From an uncultured Prevotella sp. (GTDB lineage Bacteria; Bacteroidota; Bacteroidia; Bacteroidales; Bacteroidaceae): a stretch of DNA of 49,270 nucleotides. This document shows positions 41,873-49,270 of the stretch, one piece after another. Location of the stretch: the NCBI GenBank assembly GCA_947177775.1, contig CAMWVS010000019.1, positions 1 through 49,270 of the forward strand, read 5' to 3'. The position numbers were made by a program, and so were the translations under genes. The notes beneath the pieces were generated by a model that saw only the letters and a list, made by a program, of their open reading frames with translations, did not search any database and was not told the origin of the DNA. How positions within the stretch are numbered: position 1 is the first letter of the stretch; the number at the start of each line of letters is the position of its first letter.

Positions 41873-43483
41873 TTATTCCCACTCAATCGTTGATGGCGGC
41901 TTTGACGAGATGTCGTAGCAGACGCGGTTCACGCCGCGCACCTTGTTGATAATCTCGTTTGAAACCTTGGCAAGAAAATCGTAAGGCAGATGTGCCCAGT
42001 CGGCCGTCATGGCATCGGTGCTGGTCACGGCACGCAAGGCAACAGGATTCTCGTATGTACGCTCGTCACCCATCACGCCTACAGAACGCACGGTTGACAG
42101 CAGCACGGCGCCGGCCTGCCATATCTGGTCGTAAAGCGAAACTTCTATCTCACCGTCGGTCATTGACGCAGGCACGCCTGCGGCCAGCACCTTGCGGGCC
42201 TCTTCGCCAGTGAGACGCACCTTGTAGTCACGCAGTCCGCGGATGTAGATATCGTCTGCATCCTGAAGCACGCGCACCTTTTCACGCGTTATGTCACCCA
42301 GAATACGCACGGCAAGACCTGGACCGGGGAACGGATGGCGCGTGATGAGATGTTCGGGCATGCCCAGCTGGCGCCCCACGCGGCGCACTTCGTCCTTGAA
42401 GAGCCACTTCAGAGGTTCGCAAAGACTGAGGTGCATCTCTTCGGGCAGTCCGCCGACGTTGTGATGGCTCTTGATGACCTTGCCCGTGATGTTGAGCGAC
42501 TCGATACGGTCGGGATAGATGGTTCCCTGTGCCAGCCACTTCGCACCTGTGATCTTGCGTGCCTCGGCGTTGAACACCTCAACGAAATCGCGGCCTATGA
42601 TCTTGCGCTTCTGCTCGGGGTCGGTCACTCCGGCGAGGTCGCTGAAGAACTTCTCGCTTGCGTCCACACCGATAACGTTGAGTCCCAGACACTCATAGTC
42701 GTGCATGACGTCGGTGAACTCGTTCTTGCGCAGCATACCGTGGTCAACAAAGATACACGTGAGGTTCTTGCCTATGGCGCGGTTGAGCAGCACGGCGGCA
42801 ACCGACGAATCGACACCTCCGCTAAGTCCGAGTATGACGCGGTCGTCACCAACCTGTGCCTTCAGCTCGGCAACGGTTGTGTCGACGAACGACGCCGCAC
42901 TCCAGTCCTGCTTCGAACCGCAGATGTCAACTACGAAATTCTTCAGCAACTGTGTTCCCTGAACAGAGTGGAACACTTCCGGGTGGAACTGAACGGCCCA
43001 GACCGGTTCTTTCTTACTGGCATAAGATGCGTATTTTACATCTGCCGTCGATGCTATGCACTCAAATCCTTCAGGTATGGCCGTGATCGTGTCGCCATGG
43101 CTCATCCATACCTGTGAATTTTCGGTAAATCCCTTGAACAGCGGATTTTCCTTGTTGAACGTCTGAAGGTGGGCACGGCCGTACTCGCGCGAATCAGCCT
43201 TTTCAACACGTCCGCCGAGCGTATGGGATATGAACTGCGCGCCGTAGCAGATGCCAAGCACGGGCAGCCGGCCGACAAACTGGCTCAGGTCGACCTTGAA
43301 AGCCTCAGGGTCATGCACTGAATAGGGCGAGCCGCTCAAAATCACGCCAATCACTGAAGGATCGTCCTTCGGGAACTTGTTGTACGGAAGAATCTCGCAG
43401 AATGTGTCCAGCTCGCGGACACGACGGCCGATGAGCTGCGTGGTCTGCGAACCGAAGTCGAGGATGATAATCTTCTGTTGCAT
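41873..43483 (-). CDS. guaA: GMP synthase (glutamine-hydrolysing)
   Basis: 536-aa enzyme that converts XMP to GMP with ATP and glutamine, the last step of guanine nucleotide synthesis. The N-terminal glutamine amidotransferase domain (about 1-190) has GICYGAQF with Cys79, and FHPEVFHS with His167 and Glu169. The ATP-pyrophosphatase domain has the P-loop [16 protein letters not shown], and the C-terminal dimerisation part has [15 protein letters not shown] and ends in [14 protein letters not shown], the typical GuaA end. Length is slightly above the usual 515-525. It lies 77 nt after the nucleotidyltransferase gene and has no TAnnTTTG box of its own, so they are probably co-transcribed. A tandem repeat fills the gap. 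Confidence 0.98.
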   Translation of the reverse strand: MQQKIIILDFGSQTTQLIGRRVRELDTFCEILPYNKFPKDDPSVIGVILSGSPYSVHDPEAFKVDLSQFVGRLPVLGICYGAQFISHTLGGRVEKADSREYGRAHLQTFNKENPLFKGFTENSQVWMSHGDTITAIPEGFECIASTADVKYASYASKKEPVWAVQFHPEVFHSVQGTQLLKNFVVDICGSKQDWSAASFVDTTVAELKAQVGDDRVILGLSGGVDSSVAAVLLNRAIGKNLTCIFVDHGMLRKNEFTDVMHDYECLGLNVIGVDASEKFFSDLAGVTDPEQKRKIIGRDFVEVFNAEARKITGAKWLAQGTIYPDRIESLNITGKVIKSHHNVGGLPEEMHLSLCEPLKWLFKDEVRRVGRQLGMPEHLITRHPFPGPGLAVRILGDITREKVRVLQDADDIYIRGLRDYKVRLTGEEARKVLAAGVPASMTDGEIEVSLYDQIWQAGAVLLSTVRSVGVMGDERTYENPVALRAVTSTDAMTADWAHLPYDFLAKVSNEIINKVRGVNRVCYDISSKPPSTIEWE

Positions 43484-43512
43484 ATTCGTTTATATATTAT
43501 TATTGTGTATGT

Positions 43513-43612
43513 CTTAATTATACTTGTTGTCCTTATTATATTTGTACGTCCATATTATATTTATATGTCCGTATTATATATTTGTACGTCCGTATTATAT
43601 ATTTGTATGTCC
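43513..43612. repeat. 19-21 bp tandem array between and into the nucleotidyltransferase and guaA genes
   Basis: Five units built on TATTATATTTGTACGTCC start at 43513, 43533, 43552, 43571 and 43592. The last two are 21 bp and in frame, encoding QIYNTDV QIYNTDI at the end of the nucleotidyltransferase; the others are 19-20 bp and lie past its stop codon. Confidence 0.9.
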
Positions 43613-44334
43613 TGCACAAACGCCTCCGCCTCTGCCAGCGTGTCCAGCTTCCCGACGTCCATCAGCCTCAGGTCGTCCTTGACGCAGCCGCGTATCACGA
43701 CCCTGTCGCACACGCCGAGATAGAAATCAATGATGCCGAACTTGTCGGGAAGTCCGCCGAACAAAGGAAAAAGCTCCGGAGAGAAAATGTGTATGCCGGA
43801 GAAAGCATAGCGATGGGCAACAGATGTGACGGCGGCAGGATAAGGACTGCGCACCTCGCCCGTGGCGACGTTCGTCCACCCTACCAGCCGCATGTCGTCA
43901 TCGAAAAGCAGATAGCGGCTTGTCTTGCGGCTGCTCACCAACAGTGTTGCGGCGTTGGCGACGCTGGCGGCATAAAACGCGCTTAGGTCAACGTTGCTCA
44001 GAATATCTACATTATGAATAAGTATCGGCGACGACACGTCAAACAGAGGCGCAGCCGCCTTTATGCCACCGCCTGTGTCGAGCAGTGCGGCCGTCTCGTC
44101 GCTGACGCGTATGTCCATCCCGAAATTGCCGTTTGCCGCCAGGAAATCAGCAATCTGAGAAGCGAAATGATGCACATTCACGACAATCCTCTCCACACCG
44201 GCCGCCTTCAGCCTCATCACCGTATGTTCCAGCAACGGCCGCCCTGCCACACTCACAAGAGCCTTTGGCATGGTGTCGGTCAGTGGTTTGAGCCGTGTCC
44301 CGAGTCCGGCCGCGAATATCATTGCCTGCATCAT
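43561..44334 (-). CDS. Sugar-1-phosphate nucleotidyltransferase, MurU-like
   Basis: 257-aa NTP-transferase that links a nucleotide to a sugar-1-phosphate. It has the signature FAAGLGTRLKPLTDTMPKAL near the start, LLDTGGGIKAAAPLF, ILIHNVDILSNVDL (metal-binding Asp) and GIIDFYLG near the end. This pattern is close to N-acetylmuramate-1-phosphate uridylyltransferase (MurU) of peptidoglycan recycling, and the neighbouring kinase is AmgK-like, the usual partner of MurU. A role in cell-wall sugar recycling is therefore likely; glucose- or mannose-1-phosphate transfer is the main alternative. The last 14 residues (QIYNTDVQIYNTDI) come from a tandem DNA repeat and are probably not functional. Confidence 0.85.
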   Translation of the reverse strand: MMQAMIFAAGLGTRLKPLTDTMPKALVSVAGRPLLEHTVMRLKAAGVERIVVNVHHFASQIADFLAANGNFGMDIRVSDETAALLDTGGGIKAAAPLFDVSSPILIHNVDILSNVDLSAFYAASVANAATLLVSSRKTSRYLLFDDDMRLVGWTNVATGEVRSPYPAAVTSVAHRYAFSGIHIFSPELFPLFGGLPDKFGIIDFYLGVCDRVVIRGCVKDDLRLMDVGKLDTLAEAEAFVQDIQIYNTDVQIYNTDI

Positions 44335-44447
44335 CTCTATATATTCCTGTCTATTCCTGTTGGTCTATGAACTCTGAAAGTTCAGAAGAAGAAGTGAATT
44401 TCTCTTCACAAGTCAAATTCATAATCCGTACGGGTTTATATATTTTC

Positions 44448-44481
44448 TGCAAAAGTACACAAAATCAGCAAGTCTGGCAAA
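44448..44481 (-). promoter_or_regulatory. Promoter of the MurU-like/guaA unit
   Basis: On the - strand TACTTTTG (44450-44457) is preceded by TTTG (44478-44481) at 20 nt. The core GATTTTGTGTACTTTTGCA is identical over 19 nt to the HTCS promoter. The leader would be about 110 nt. Confidence 0.55.
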
Positions 44482-44512
44482 TTTTACACACTTATAATAC
44501 AAGTCGCAGATT

Positions 44513-44538
44513 CAACTCTCAACTTACCAACTCTCAAC
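44513..44538. repeat. Two copies of CAACTCTCAAC
   Basis: Perfect 11-nt copies at 44513-44523 and 44528-44538 in the gap between the kinase-RapZ fusion and the MurU-like gene. Confidence 0.6.
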
Positions 44539-44575
44539 CGGCAACTAATGGTGACTCTTTCAAGCCTTCAACACA

Positions 44576-46117
44576 TCAGACTTTTTTCTCAGGAAGCACC
44601 TGACTGATGCCTTGTTCACGATGACATATATGCACCTCAACACCATACTTGCGGTTGATGTATTCGGCCAGATGTTGGGCCGAGTAGACACTGCGGTGCT
44701 GTCCTCCGGTACATCCGAAAGAAAACATCAGATTCGTAAAGCCGCGCTGCATATATCTGGAAACATGAGCATCTGCCAGCTTATAGACACTATCAAGAAA
44801 GGTCAGGATCTCGCCGTCGTCCTCAAGGAAGCGTATGACGGGCTCGTCAAGGCCGGTGAGTTTCTTGTAGGGTTCATAGCGACCGGGGTTGTGGGTCGAG
44901 CGGCAGTCGAAGACATAGCCTCCGCCGTTGCCACTATCGTCGGCGGGAATGCCCTTGCGGTAGGAGAAGCTGAAAACACGCACGACGAGCGGTCCCTTGC
45001 CGTCATACTTCGAGAACGTGGCCGGACCGTCGTTGGGGTGGGCTTCGTAGATGTTCGTAGGTGCCGTGCGGTAGCCGTCGGCACGTGTCAGGGCGGGCTG
45101 TTCGATTCGGGCGAAGCGCGGCATCTCTGTCAGACGGCGCAGCATGTCCGTCATATAAGGATAGGGGAAGCAGTCGAGCGCGAGCAGTTCGCGGAGATTC
45201 TGGATGGCGGGCGGAATGGACTCTATGAAGTGTTTCTTCTGTTCGAAATAGCCGCGGAAACCGTATGCGCCGAGCACCTGGAGCGTGCGGAAGAGCACAA
45301 ACTGGCTCAGACGGTTGACGAAGTGGCGCACCGGGGGCACTTCTGTGTAGTTTTTAAGTGCTTCATAATATTCCTTCACAAGCTCGCGGCGCAACTTGTG
45401 GGGATAGCGGGCCGAGGCCTGCCAGAGGAATGAGGCGAGGTCATAGTAGTAAGGACCGCGGCGGCCGCCCTGAAAGTCGATGAAATAGGGATTTCCGGCA
45501 GCATCGAGCATCACGTTTCGGGCCTGGAAATCCCGGTAGAGGAAGCTGTCGGCATGTTCCGAAGTGAGGTCCTTGGCGAAGAGACGGAAGTCGGCTTCGA
45601 GCTTCAGCTCATGGAAATCGAGCTCGGTGGCCTTCAGGAAACAATACTTGAAATAGTTCAGGTCAAAGAGGACGCTGTCCATGTCGAACTCCGGCTGCGG
45701 ATAACATTGGGAGAAGTCCAGCCCGCGCGCTCCGCGAATCTGTATGTCGGGCAGCTGGCGAACAGTGCGGATGAGCAGTTCGCGCTCTTTCAGCGTATAT
45801 CGTCCGCCGGCAGCACGTCCGGCGGCCAGCGCGTCGAAAAGCGACACGGAGCCAAGGTCGGTCTGAAGATAGCGCTGTTCGTCACCGCTCACGGCGAGCA
45901 CCGTCGGTACGGGCAGCTGTCGCTGCGTGAAATGGCGGCAAAGGGAGATGAACGCGTGGTTCTCGTCGCGGCTCGTGCCTATCACGCCGATGACCGACAT
46001 GCCGTCGGCCGCCGTCAGCCTGTAATACTCGCGGTTGCTGCCGGCTCCTGCCATGCGCTCGATGCCGGCAGGCTCTGCACCGGCCCAACTCTTATACAGT
46101 TCAAGTAGTCTTTCCAT
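44576..46117 (-). CDS. AmgK-like sugar kinase fused to a RapZ C-terminal domain
   Basis: 513-aa cytoplasmic two-domain protein. Residues about 1-345 are an aminoglycoside-phosphotransferase-fold kinase close to AmgK, which phosphorylates MurNAc/GlcNAc at the anomeric position: FLYRDFQARNVML with catalytic Asp196 and FIDFQGGRRGPYYYDLASFL with metal-binding Asp214. Residues about 378-513 match the C-terminal domain of RapZ: FSFSYRKGIP, YVFDCRSTHNPGRYEPYKKL, TGLDEPVIRFLE and FGCTGGQHRSVYSAQ. In E. coli this domain senses glucosamine-6-phosphate and binds small RNAs; the TGG-HRS residues are kept here. The N-terminal P-loop domain of RapZ is absent and replaced by the kinase. With the MurU-like gene downstream this suggests amino-sugar recycling with built-in sensing. 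The promoter is nearly leaderless. Confidence 0.88.
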   Translation of the reverse strand: MERLLELYKSWAGAEPAGIERMAGAGSNREYYRLTAADGMSVIGVIGTSRDENHAFISLCRHFTQRQLPVPTVLAVSGDEQRYLQTDLGSVSLFDALAAGRAAGGRYTLKERELLIRTVRQLPDIQIRGARGLDFSQCYPQPEFDMDSVLFDLNYFKYCFLKATELDFHELKLEADFRLFAKDLTSEHADSFLYRDFQARNVMLDAAGNPYFIDFQGGRRGPYYYDLASFLWQASARYPHKLRRELVKEYYEALKNYTEVPPVRHFVNRLSQFVLFRTLQVLGAYGFRGYFEQKKHFIESIPPAIQNLRELLALDCFPYPYMTDMLRRLTEMPRFARIEQPALTRADGYRTAPTNIYEAHPNDGPATFSKYDGKGPLVVRVFSFSYRKGIPADDSGNGGGYVFDCRSTHNPGRYEPYKKLTGLDEPVIRFLEDDGEILTFLDSVYKLADAHVSRYMQRGFTNLMFSFGCTGGQHRSVYSAQHLAEYINRKYGVEVHICHREQGISQVLPEKKV

Positions 46118-46125
46118 AATATGTG

Positions 46126-46156
46126 CAAAGGTAGCACAAACCAGGAAAAGAACAAA
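46126..46156 (-). promoter_or_regulatory. Consensus promoter of the kinase-RapZ fusion gene
   Basis: On the - strand TTTG (46153-46156), 19 nt, then TACCTTTG (46126-46133): a full -33/-7 match. The start codon at 46117 lies only 9 nt past the -7 box, so the mRNA should be leaderless or have a leader of a few nucleotides. Confidence 0.7.
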
Positions 46157-46166
46157 ATCTGTGAAA

Positions 46167-46208
46167 AGGAAAAACCGCCGAACCCCTGGAATATCGGGAT
46201 TCGGCGGT
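46167..46208 (-). terminator. Terminator of the large surface protein gene
   Basis: Stem ACCGCCGAA / TTCGGCGGT with an inner CC/GG extension; on the - strand it is followed by TTTTTCC. It lies about 50 nt past the stop at 46258. Confidence 0.85.
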
Positions 46209-46257
46209 AAGAATAGAGTTTTCTGACAAATGTCTTTGTCGTGTTATTGCAGAGCGC

Positions 46258-49200
46258 TTACTTCACAACGACCTTCTTGCCGTTCTTGATAACGATGCCC
46301 TTGAAGCTGTCGTTGACTTTCTGACCGGCGAGGTTGTAAGCGGGAGCGTTGTCTTCTGTCTCTACGGAGATAGAGCTGATGCCGCTCGTCACACTGAGAG
46401 TGAGGATATTGGAAGCGGCAGACTCGCCCTTGTCATAAACCACAGTGACTACGTAAGAGTGCTCACCGTTTGCGGCATCGGCATCCGTATAGCTTGTCTC
46501 GGCAACAGGCTCGGCATTGAGCTTGACTCCGTCGCGATAGATGTTGTAGCCTACGAGCGAGAGATCAGCAGCAGAAACACCGGCCGGGATATATGTAACG
46601 TCATCAACAAGGAAGATGAATCTGTCATCGGATGTGCAGCGGATTGCGAAATACTTCGCACCGGCCGGAACATCAAACATATATTCCGTCCAATCTACTG
46701 GCACTGCGGCAACAGTTTCAACCTTCACGAAGTCGGCAACGTCCTTGCCTGTCGTAGAATAGTAGAACTCGAATGACTCAGCACCATACTGGTCCGTATA
46801 TGTGCGGGCGAAGAACGATACCGTCTGTGCGTCGCCGCTCAGTTCGGGCGATATCATCCAGTCGTTATTCGGGCCGTTTTCGGCTGCAAACGAAGCCATA
46901 TACTTGTCACCAGAGTGGGCTGCGAATGACGCGTTGAGAGAAGAATAACTGCCGTCAAACACAATATAGGCCATTTCAGAACCTGCATTCGGGAAATCAA
47001 TGTTCTCTATAGCGTATGTCGCACTACCGTCACCATCAACAAATGTCCAGTCACCGGCGGCGTTTACAGCGAACGACTCATAATCTTCGAAACTGTCTGT
47101 CACAGGCTCTGCCGCTATTGCGGTCATATCCGGCTCGCTCCATGTGAGGCTTACATTTCCGTCAGCCTGCGTACCTGCAAGGTCGGTAACAACAGGATAG
47201 TTGCGTGTCTTGACGGTGGTCTTAACCGTGGCGGTGGTGTTGTTGCTCATGTCGGCGTCAGCGGCAAACTCAACAACGGCCTTCCACTCCAGCGAAGCAG
47301 GAGTCATGACGTTGGTAGCGTAAACATATTCAAACGTTGTCGTGGCGTTGCTCTCAAGAGCAGTTCCGGGGATAGACTGAACCTTGGCATTGTTGCAGTA
47401 GATGTCAACGGTATAAGCGCCGGCCTCAGCTGTCAGAGAGCCCTGGTTCTCAACGGTAACATTTACAGTCACGTCGTCACCGGCCTCAACCTTAGATGTC
47501 GCGGTGATGGCCTTTGCAACGAGGTTGTTGTCAACCATGTTGTAGACGCGGATTTTGTCGATGAACGCGCTTCCGGCGGCAGAGAATGTGCCTTTGATTA
47601 TCACGCGAACCCAGTCTTCGTTGGCGAACTCAACCAAAGATACTGTTGCCGGAGCGAAGTCTGTGCCAGCAGTGAACGTGGCCACTTCCTTCTCACCCTT
47701 CGGAGTGATTACGGAAACGGTAAGAACAGTTGCGTTCTCGGCTGAATAGTCGAACGTGAGTGTGGGATTGGCTGTACCGGCAAGAGCAATCTTACCTGAC
47801 TGCAGATTTACCCAACCTGCGGTTCCGGCGTACATCTCGAAGCTGGAGTTGTCATCAGAGCCCTTCTCGCCGATATAGAGACCGCCATCAACATACTTTT
47901 GGTTAGCGTCGCTGGCATAGCCCCACCAATAAGAGAAAGAGCCATTTGCTACTGTTTCAAAAAACGGCATCTCGTATGGAGTTCCCGTAACAACAGAACC
48001 GTAAGCGTCAGCAGACTCGCCTGTGGTGTTTTTGGTTGTAACAGCGAAATATGTAAAGCCTTGCTCACCGCTGTTTGTGTCGAACGCGAAGCTGGTTGAG
48101 GTTTCTGTCAAGCCTGTTGCATAAGGATTGGCATAGTCCGTCATCGGTAATGTCATGCCAAAGAATTCAACCATCTCAACGGGATAAACATTATACTTGA
48201 AGTCTGCGGTGTTTACAACATATCCCTCAGCACCACTTGTAGAAGCATCCCAGGCAATGGCAACCGAACCGCTCTTGTCGGCAACGGTGACATTGCTGAC
48301 AGCTGCCGGCGTGTCATAACCGATGTAGGCTTTCAGTACTGCTGTCTCACCGGTCTTACCTGCAGAAGAAGCGACTACAGAATATGTGTAGTAACCGGCC
48401 TCTTCCACGATGTCCTCGAAGGAAACCTTCTCGCCGGCAGCCTTTGTCTCTGACTTGATTTCCACACCGTCGCGCTTAACAACATAGCTAACGGCCTCAG
48501 TGAGGGCTTCGCCGCCGATGGTTGTTGCGGGAACGGTGAACGAAACAGTAGCCTTGTTTGCACCCTGTGCGTCGGCAACGACATTGAGGTCGCTGACTGT
48601 GGCGGGAGCAGAGGCGTCCACTTCAAAGATGGAGAAGTTGTCTACATAGAGATAGTACTGGTTCTTGTCAGAGATAGCGTGAGCGGCGATGAAGTATGTT
48701 CCGTCTTCCGTCACGGTGAACTCACCGTTGCTGAGAGTAACGAACTCCTTGGTAGCCACTTCCGTTGCGGCAATCACGGGAATTGTCAGCTCGGAAACCT
48801 TGGCCACCTTACCGGCCACTACTTCCAAACGCTCCGGATAGCTGGGACCGTAAGCGGCAGCATCCACAGAAACCTTATATTTCGTACCGGCCTTCAGCGC
48901 AACGCCCGGGAAGACGAGATAGTCGTCGGCGGCGTTTGAAGAGCTGTAGCGGTAGCGTGCAACCTGACTTCCGGTTGAAGCATGTTCGGTGAACGAGAAT
49001 GTGCTCTGGTCGTTGTTTGCGTCATAGATGGCGGCCTGTGCCTGTTCTGCATTTGTCTCGAATGTATTGCTGTATGGAAGCTCTGCTGTCAGATCGGTGA
49101 TTATCGGCTCTTCATAGACAGCCTCCTCAGCGCTGACAACGACATTGGCGAACCAGTCGAGATAATAGATGCGGTCGGCAGCTGCGTTGATGAGAACATC

Positions 49201-49270
49201 ATCAGCGAAAGTGATTGTCTTGGCAACAGCATCGTATGTAGCCGTGGCGTCTTTCATTGTTCCTTCCACC
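46258..49270 (-). CDS. Large secreted adhesin-like protein, 5' end outside the window
   Basis: At least 1003 aa; the frame is open to the window end and the N-terminus is missing. Visible modules, numbered from the window edge: a beta-sandwich of choice-of-anchor J/cleaved-adhesin type (about 50-225), FN3-type domains (about 230-390; APATVSDLNVV, PAAVSNVTVADKSGSVAIAW), a further beta-sandwich (about 420-590), a CARDB-like domain (about 595-700; VEAGDDVTVNVTVENQGSLT), a second choice-of-anchor J domain (about 725-905; DSFEDYESF ... FLVDDVTYIP), a short FN3-like piece, and the tail YNLAGQKVNDSF ... KNGKKVVVK. Such architecture fits a cell-surface or secreted adhesin or peptidase-associated protein of Prevotella. 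No catalytic motif is visible in this part. The tail nearly matches that of the small secreted protein at 23216. Confidence 0.85.
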   Translation of the reverse strand, partial: VEGTMKDATATYDAVAKTITFADDVLINAAADRIYYLDWFANVVVSAEEAVYEEPIITDLTAELPYSNTFETNAEQAQAAIYDANNDQSTFSFTEHASTGSQVARYRYSSSNAADDYLVFPGVALKAGTKYKVSVDAAAYGPSYPERLEVVAGKVAKVSELTIPVIAATEVATKEFVTLSNGEFTVTEDGTYFIAAHAISDKNQYYLYVDNFSIFEVDASAPATVSDLNVVADAQGANKATVSFTVPATTIGGEALTEAVSYVVKRDGVEIKSETKAAGEKVSFEDIVEEAGYYTYSVVASSAGKTGETAVLKAYIGYDTPAAVSNVTVADKSGSVAIAWDASTSGAEGYVVNTADFKYNVYPVEMVEFFGMTLPMTDYANPYATGLTETSTSFAFDTNSGEQGFTYFAVTTKNTTGESADAYGSVVTGTPYEMPFFETVANGSFSYWWGYASDANQKYVDGGLYIGEKGSDDNSSFEMYAGTAGWVNLQSGKIALAGTANPTLTFDYSAENATVLTVSVITPKGEKEVATFTAGTDFAPATVSLVEFANEDWVRVIIKGTFSAAGSAFIDKIRVYNMVDNNLVAKAITATSKVEAGDDVTVNVTVENQGSLTAEAGAYTVDIYCNNAKVQSIPGTALESNATTTFEYVYATNVMTPASLEWKAVVEFAADADMSNNTTATVKTTVKTRNYPVVTDLAGTQADGNVSLTWSEPDMTAIAAEPVTDSFEDYESFAVNAAGDWTFVDGDGSATYAIENIDFPNAGSEMAYIVFDGSYSSLNASFAAHSGDKYMASFAAENGPNNDWMISPELSGDAQTVSFFARTYTDQYGAESFEFYYSTTGKDVADFVKVETVAAVPVDWTEYMFDVPAGAKYFAIRCTSDDRFIFLVDDVTYIPAGVSAADLSLVGYNIYRDGVKLNAEPVAETSYTDADAANGEHSYVVTVVYDKGESAASNILTLSVTSGISSISVETEDNAPAYNLAGQKVNDSFKGIVIKNGKKVVVK

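Noticed and set aside
44612..45433. Open frame antisense to the kinase-RapZ fusion
   Set aside because: The opposite frame carries all kinase and RapZ motifs; this frame shows none.

Overview
The window looks like a chromosomal segment of a Bacteroidota gut or oral bacterium, most likely Prevotellaceae (Prevotella sensu lato). The reasons are a SusC/SusD pair, a hybrid two-component system (HTCS) fused to a periplasmic sensor, many TAnnTTTG-type -7 promoter boxes, few Shine-Dalgarno sites, and secreted enzymes ending in a short 'YNLxGxxV ... GKKVVxK'-type tail typical of Prevotella surface proteins. No rRNA, tRNA, CRISPR array, phage gene or transposase was seen.

Positions 1-30576 hold a GtrA-family membrane protein followed by a pectin (homogalacturonan) utilisation locus. 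It contains a three-domain GH28-GH105-(GH65-like) fusion, a PL1 pectate lyase and a multidomain CE8 pectin methylesterase on the + strand. On the - strand are a second PL1 lyase, a SusC-SusD pair and a beta-helix surface lipoprotein (DUF4957/DUF5123-like). A small secreted protein and a GH3 glycosidase follow on the + strand, and an HTCS regulator on the - strand. The implied pathway is: CE8 demethylates pectin, the PL1 enzymes cleave the backbone, SusC/D and the lipoprotein bind and import oligomers, and the GH28/GH105 domains finish saturated and unsaturated oligogalacturonides. The CE8, PL1 (second copy) and SusC promoters share an A-rich box at exactly the same distance from the -7 element, a candidate operator. 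The HTCS goes directly from its phospho-acceptor helix domain to its receiver domain and has no HATPase domain.

Positions 30868-35598 (- strand) are a glycogen/alpha-glucan operon: GH133 debranching enzyme, glycogen-synthase-like glycosyltransferase, and a GH57 amylase with a lysine/alanine-rich tail. A Crp/Fnr regulator is divergent from it. Positions 36617-46117 are mostly housekeeping: lipid kinase, miaA, gapA, mscL, an esterase, guaA, a MurU-like nucleotidyltransferase, and a fusion of an AmgK-like sugar kinase with the C-terminal domain of RapZ. The window ends inside a large secreted adhesin-like protein with FN3, CARDB and choice-of-anchor J-like domains.

Intergenic DNA is unusually rich in short repeats: CTCCCATAA units, GACAAGGAGTTCAT units, a 22-bp palindromic array, a 19-21 bp array running into a coding end, and a roughly 600-bp segment bounded by short direct repeats with a long palindrome inside. 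Family calls come from motif recognition by eye; no database search was run.
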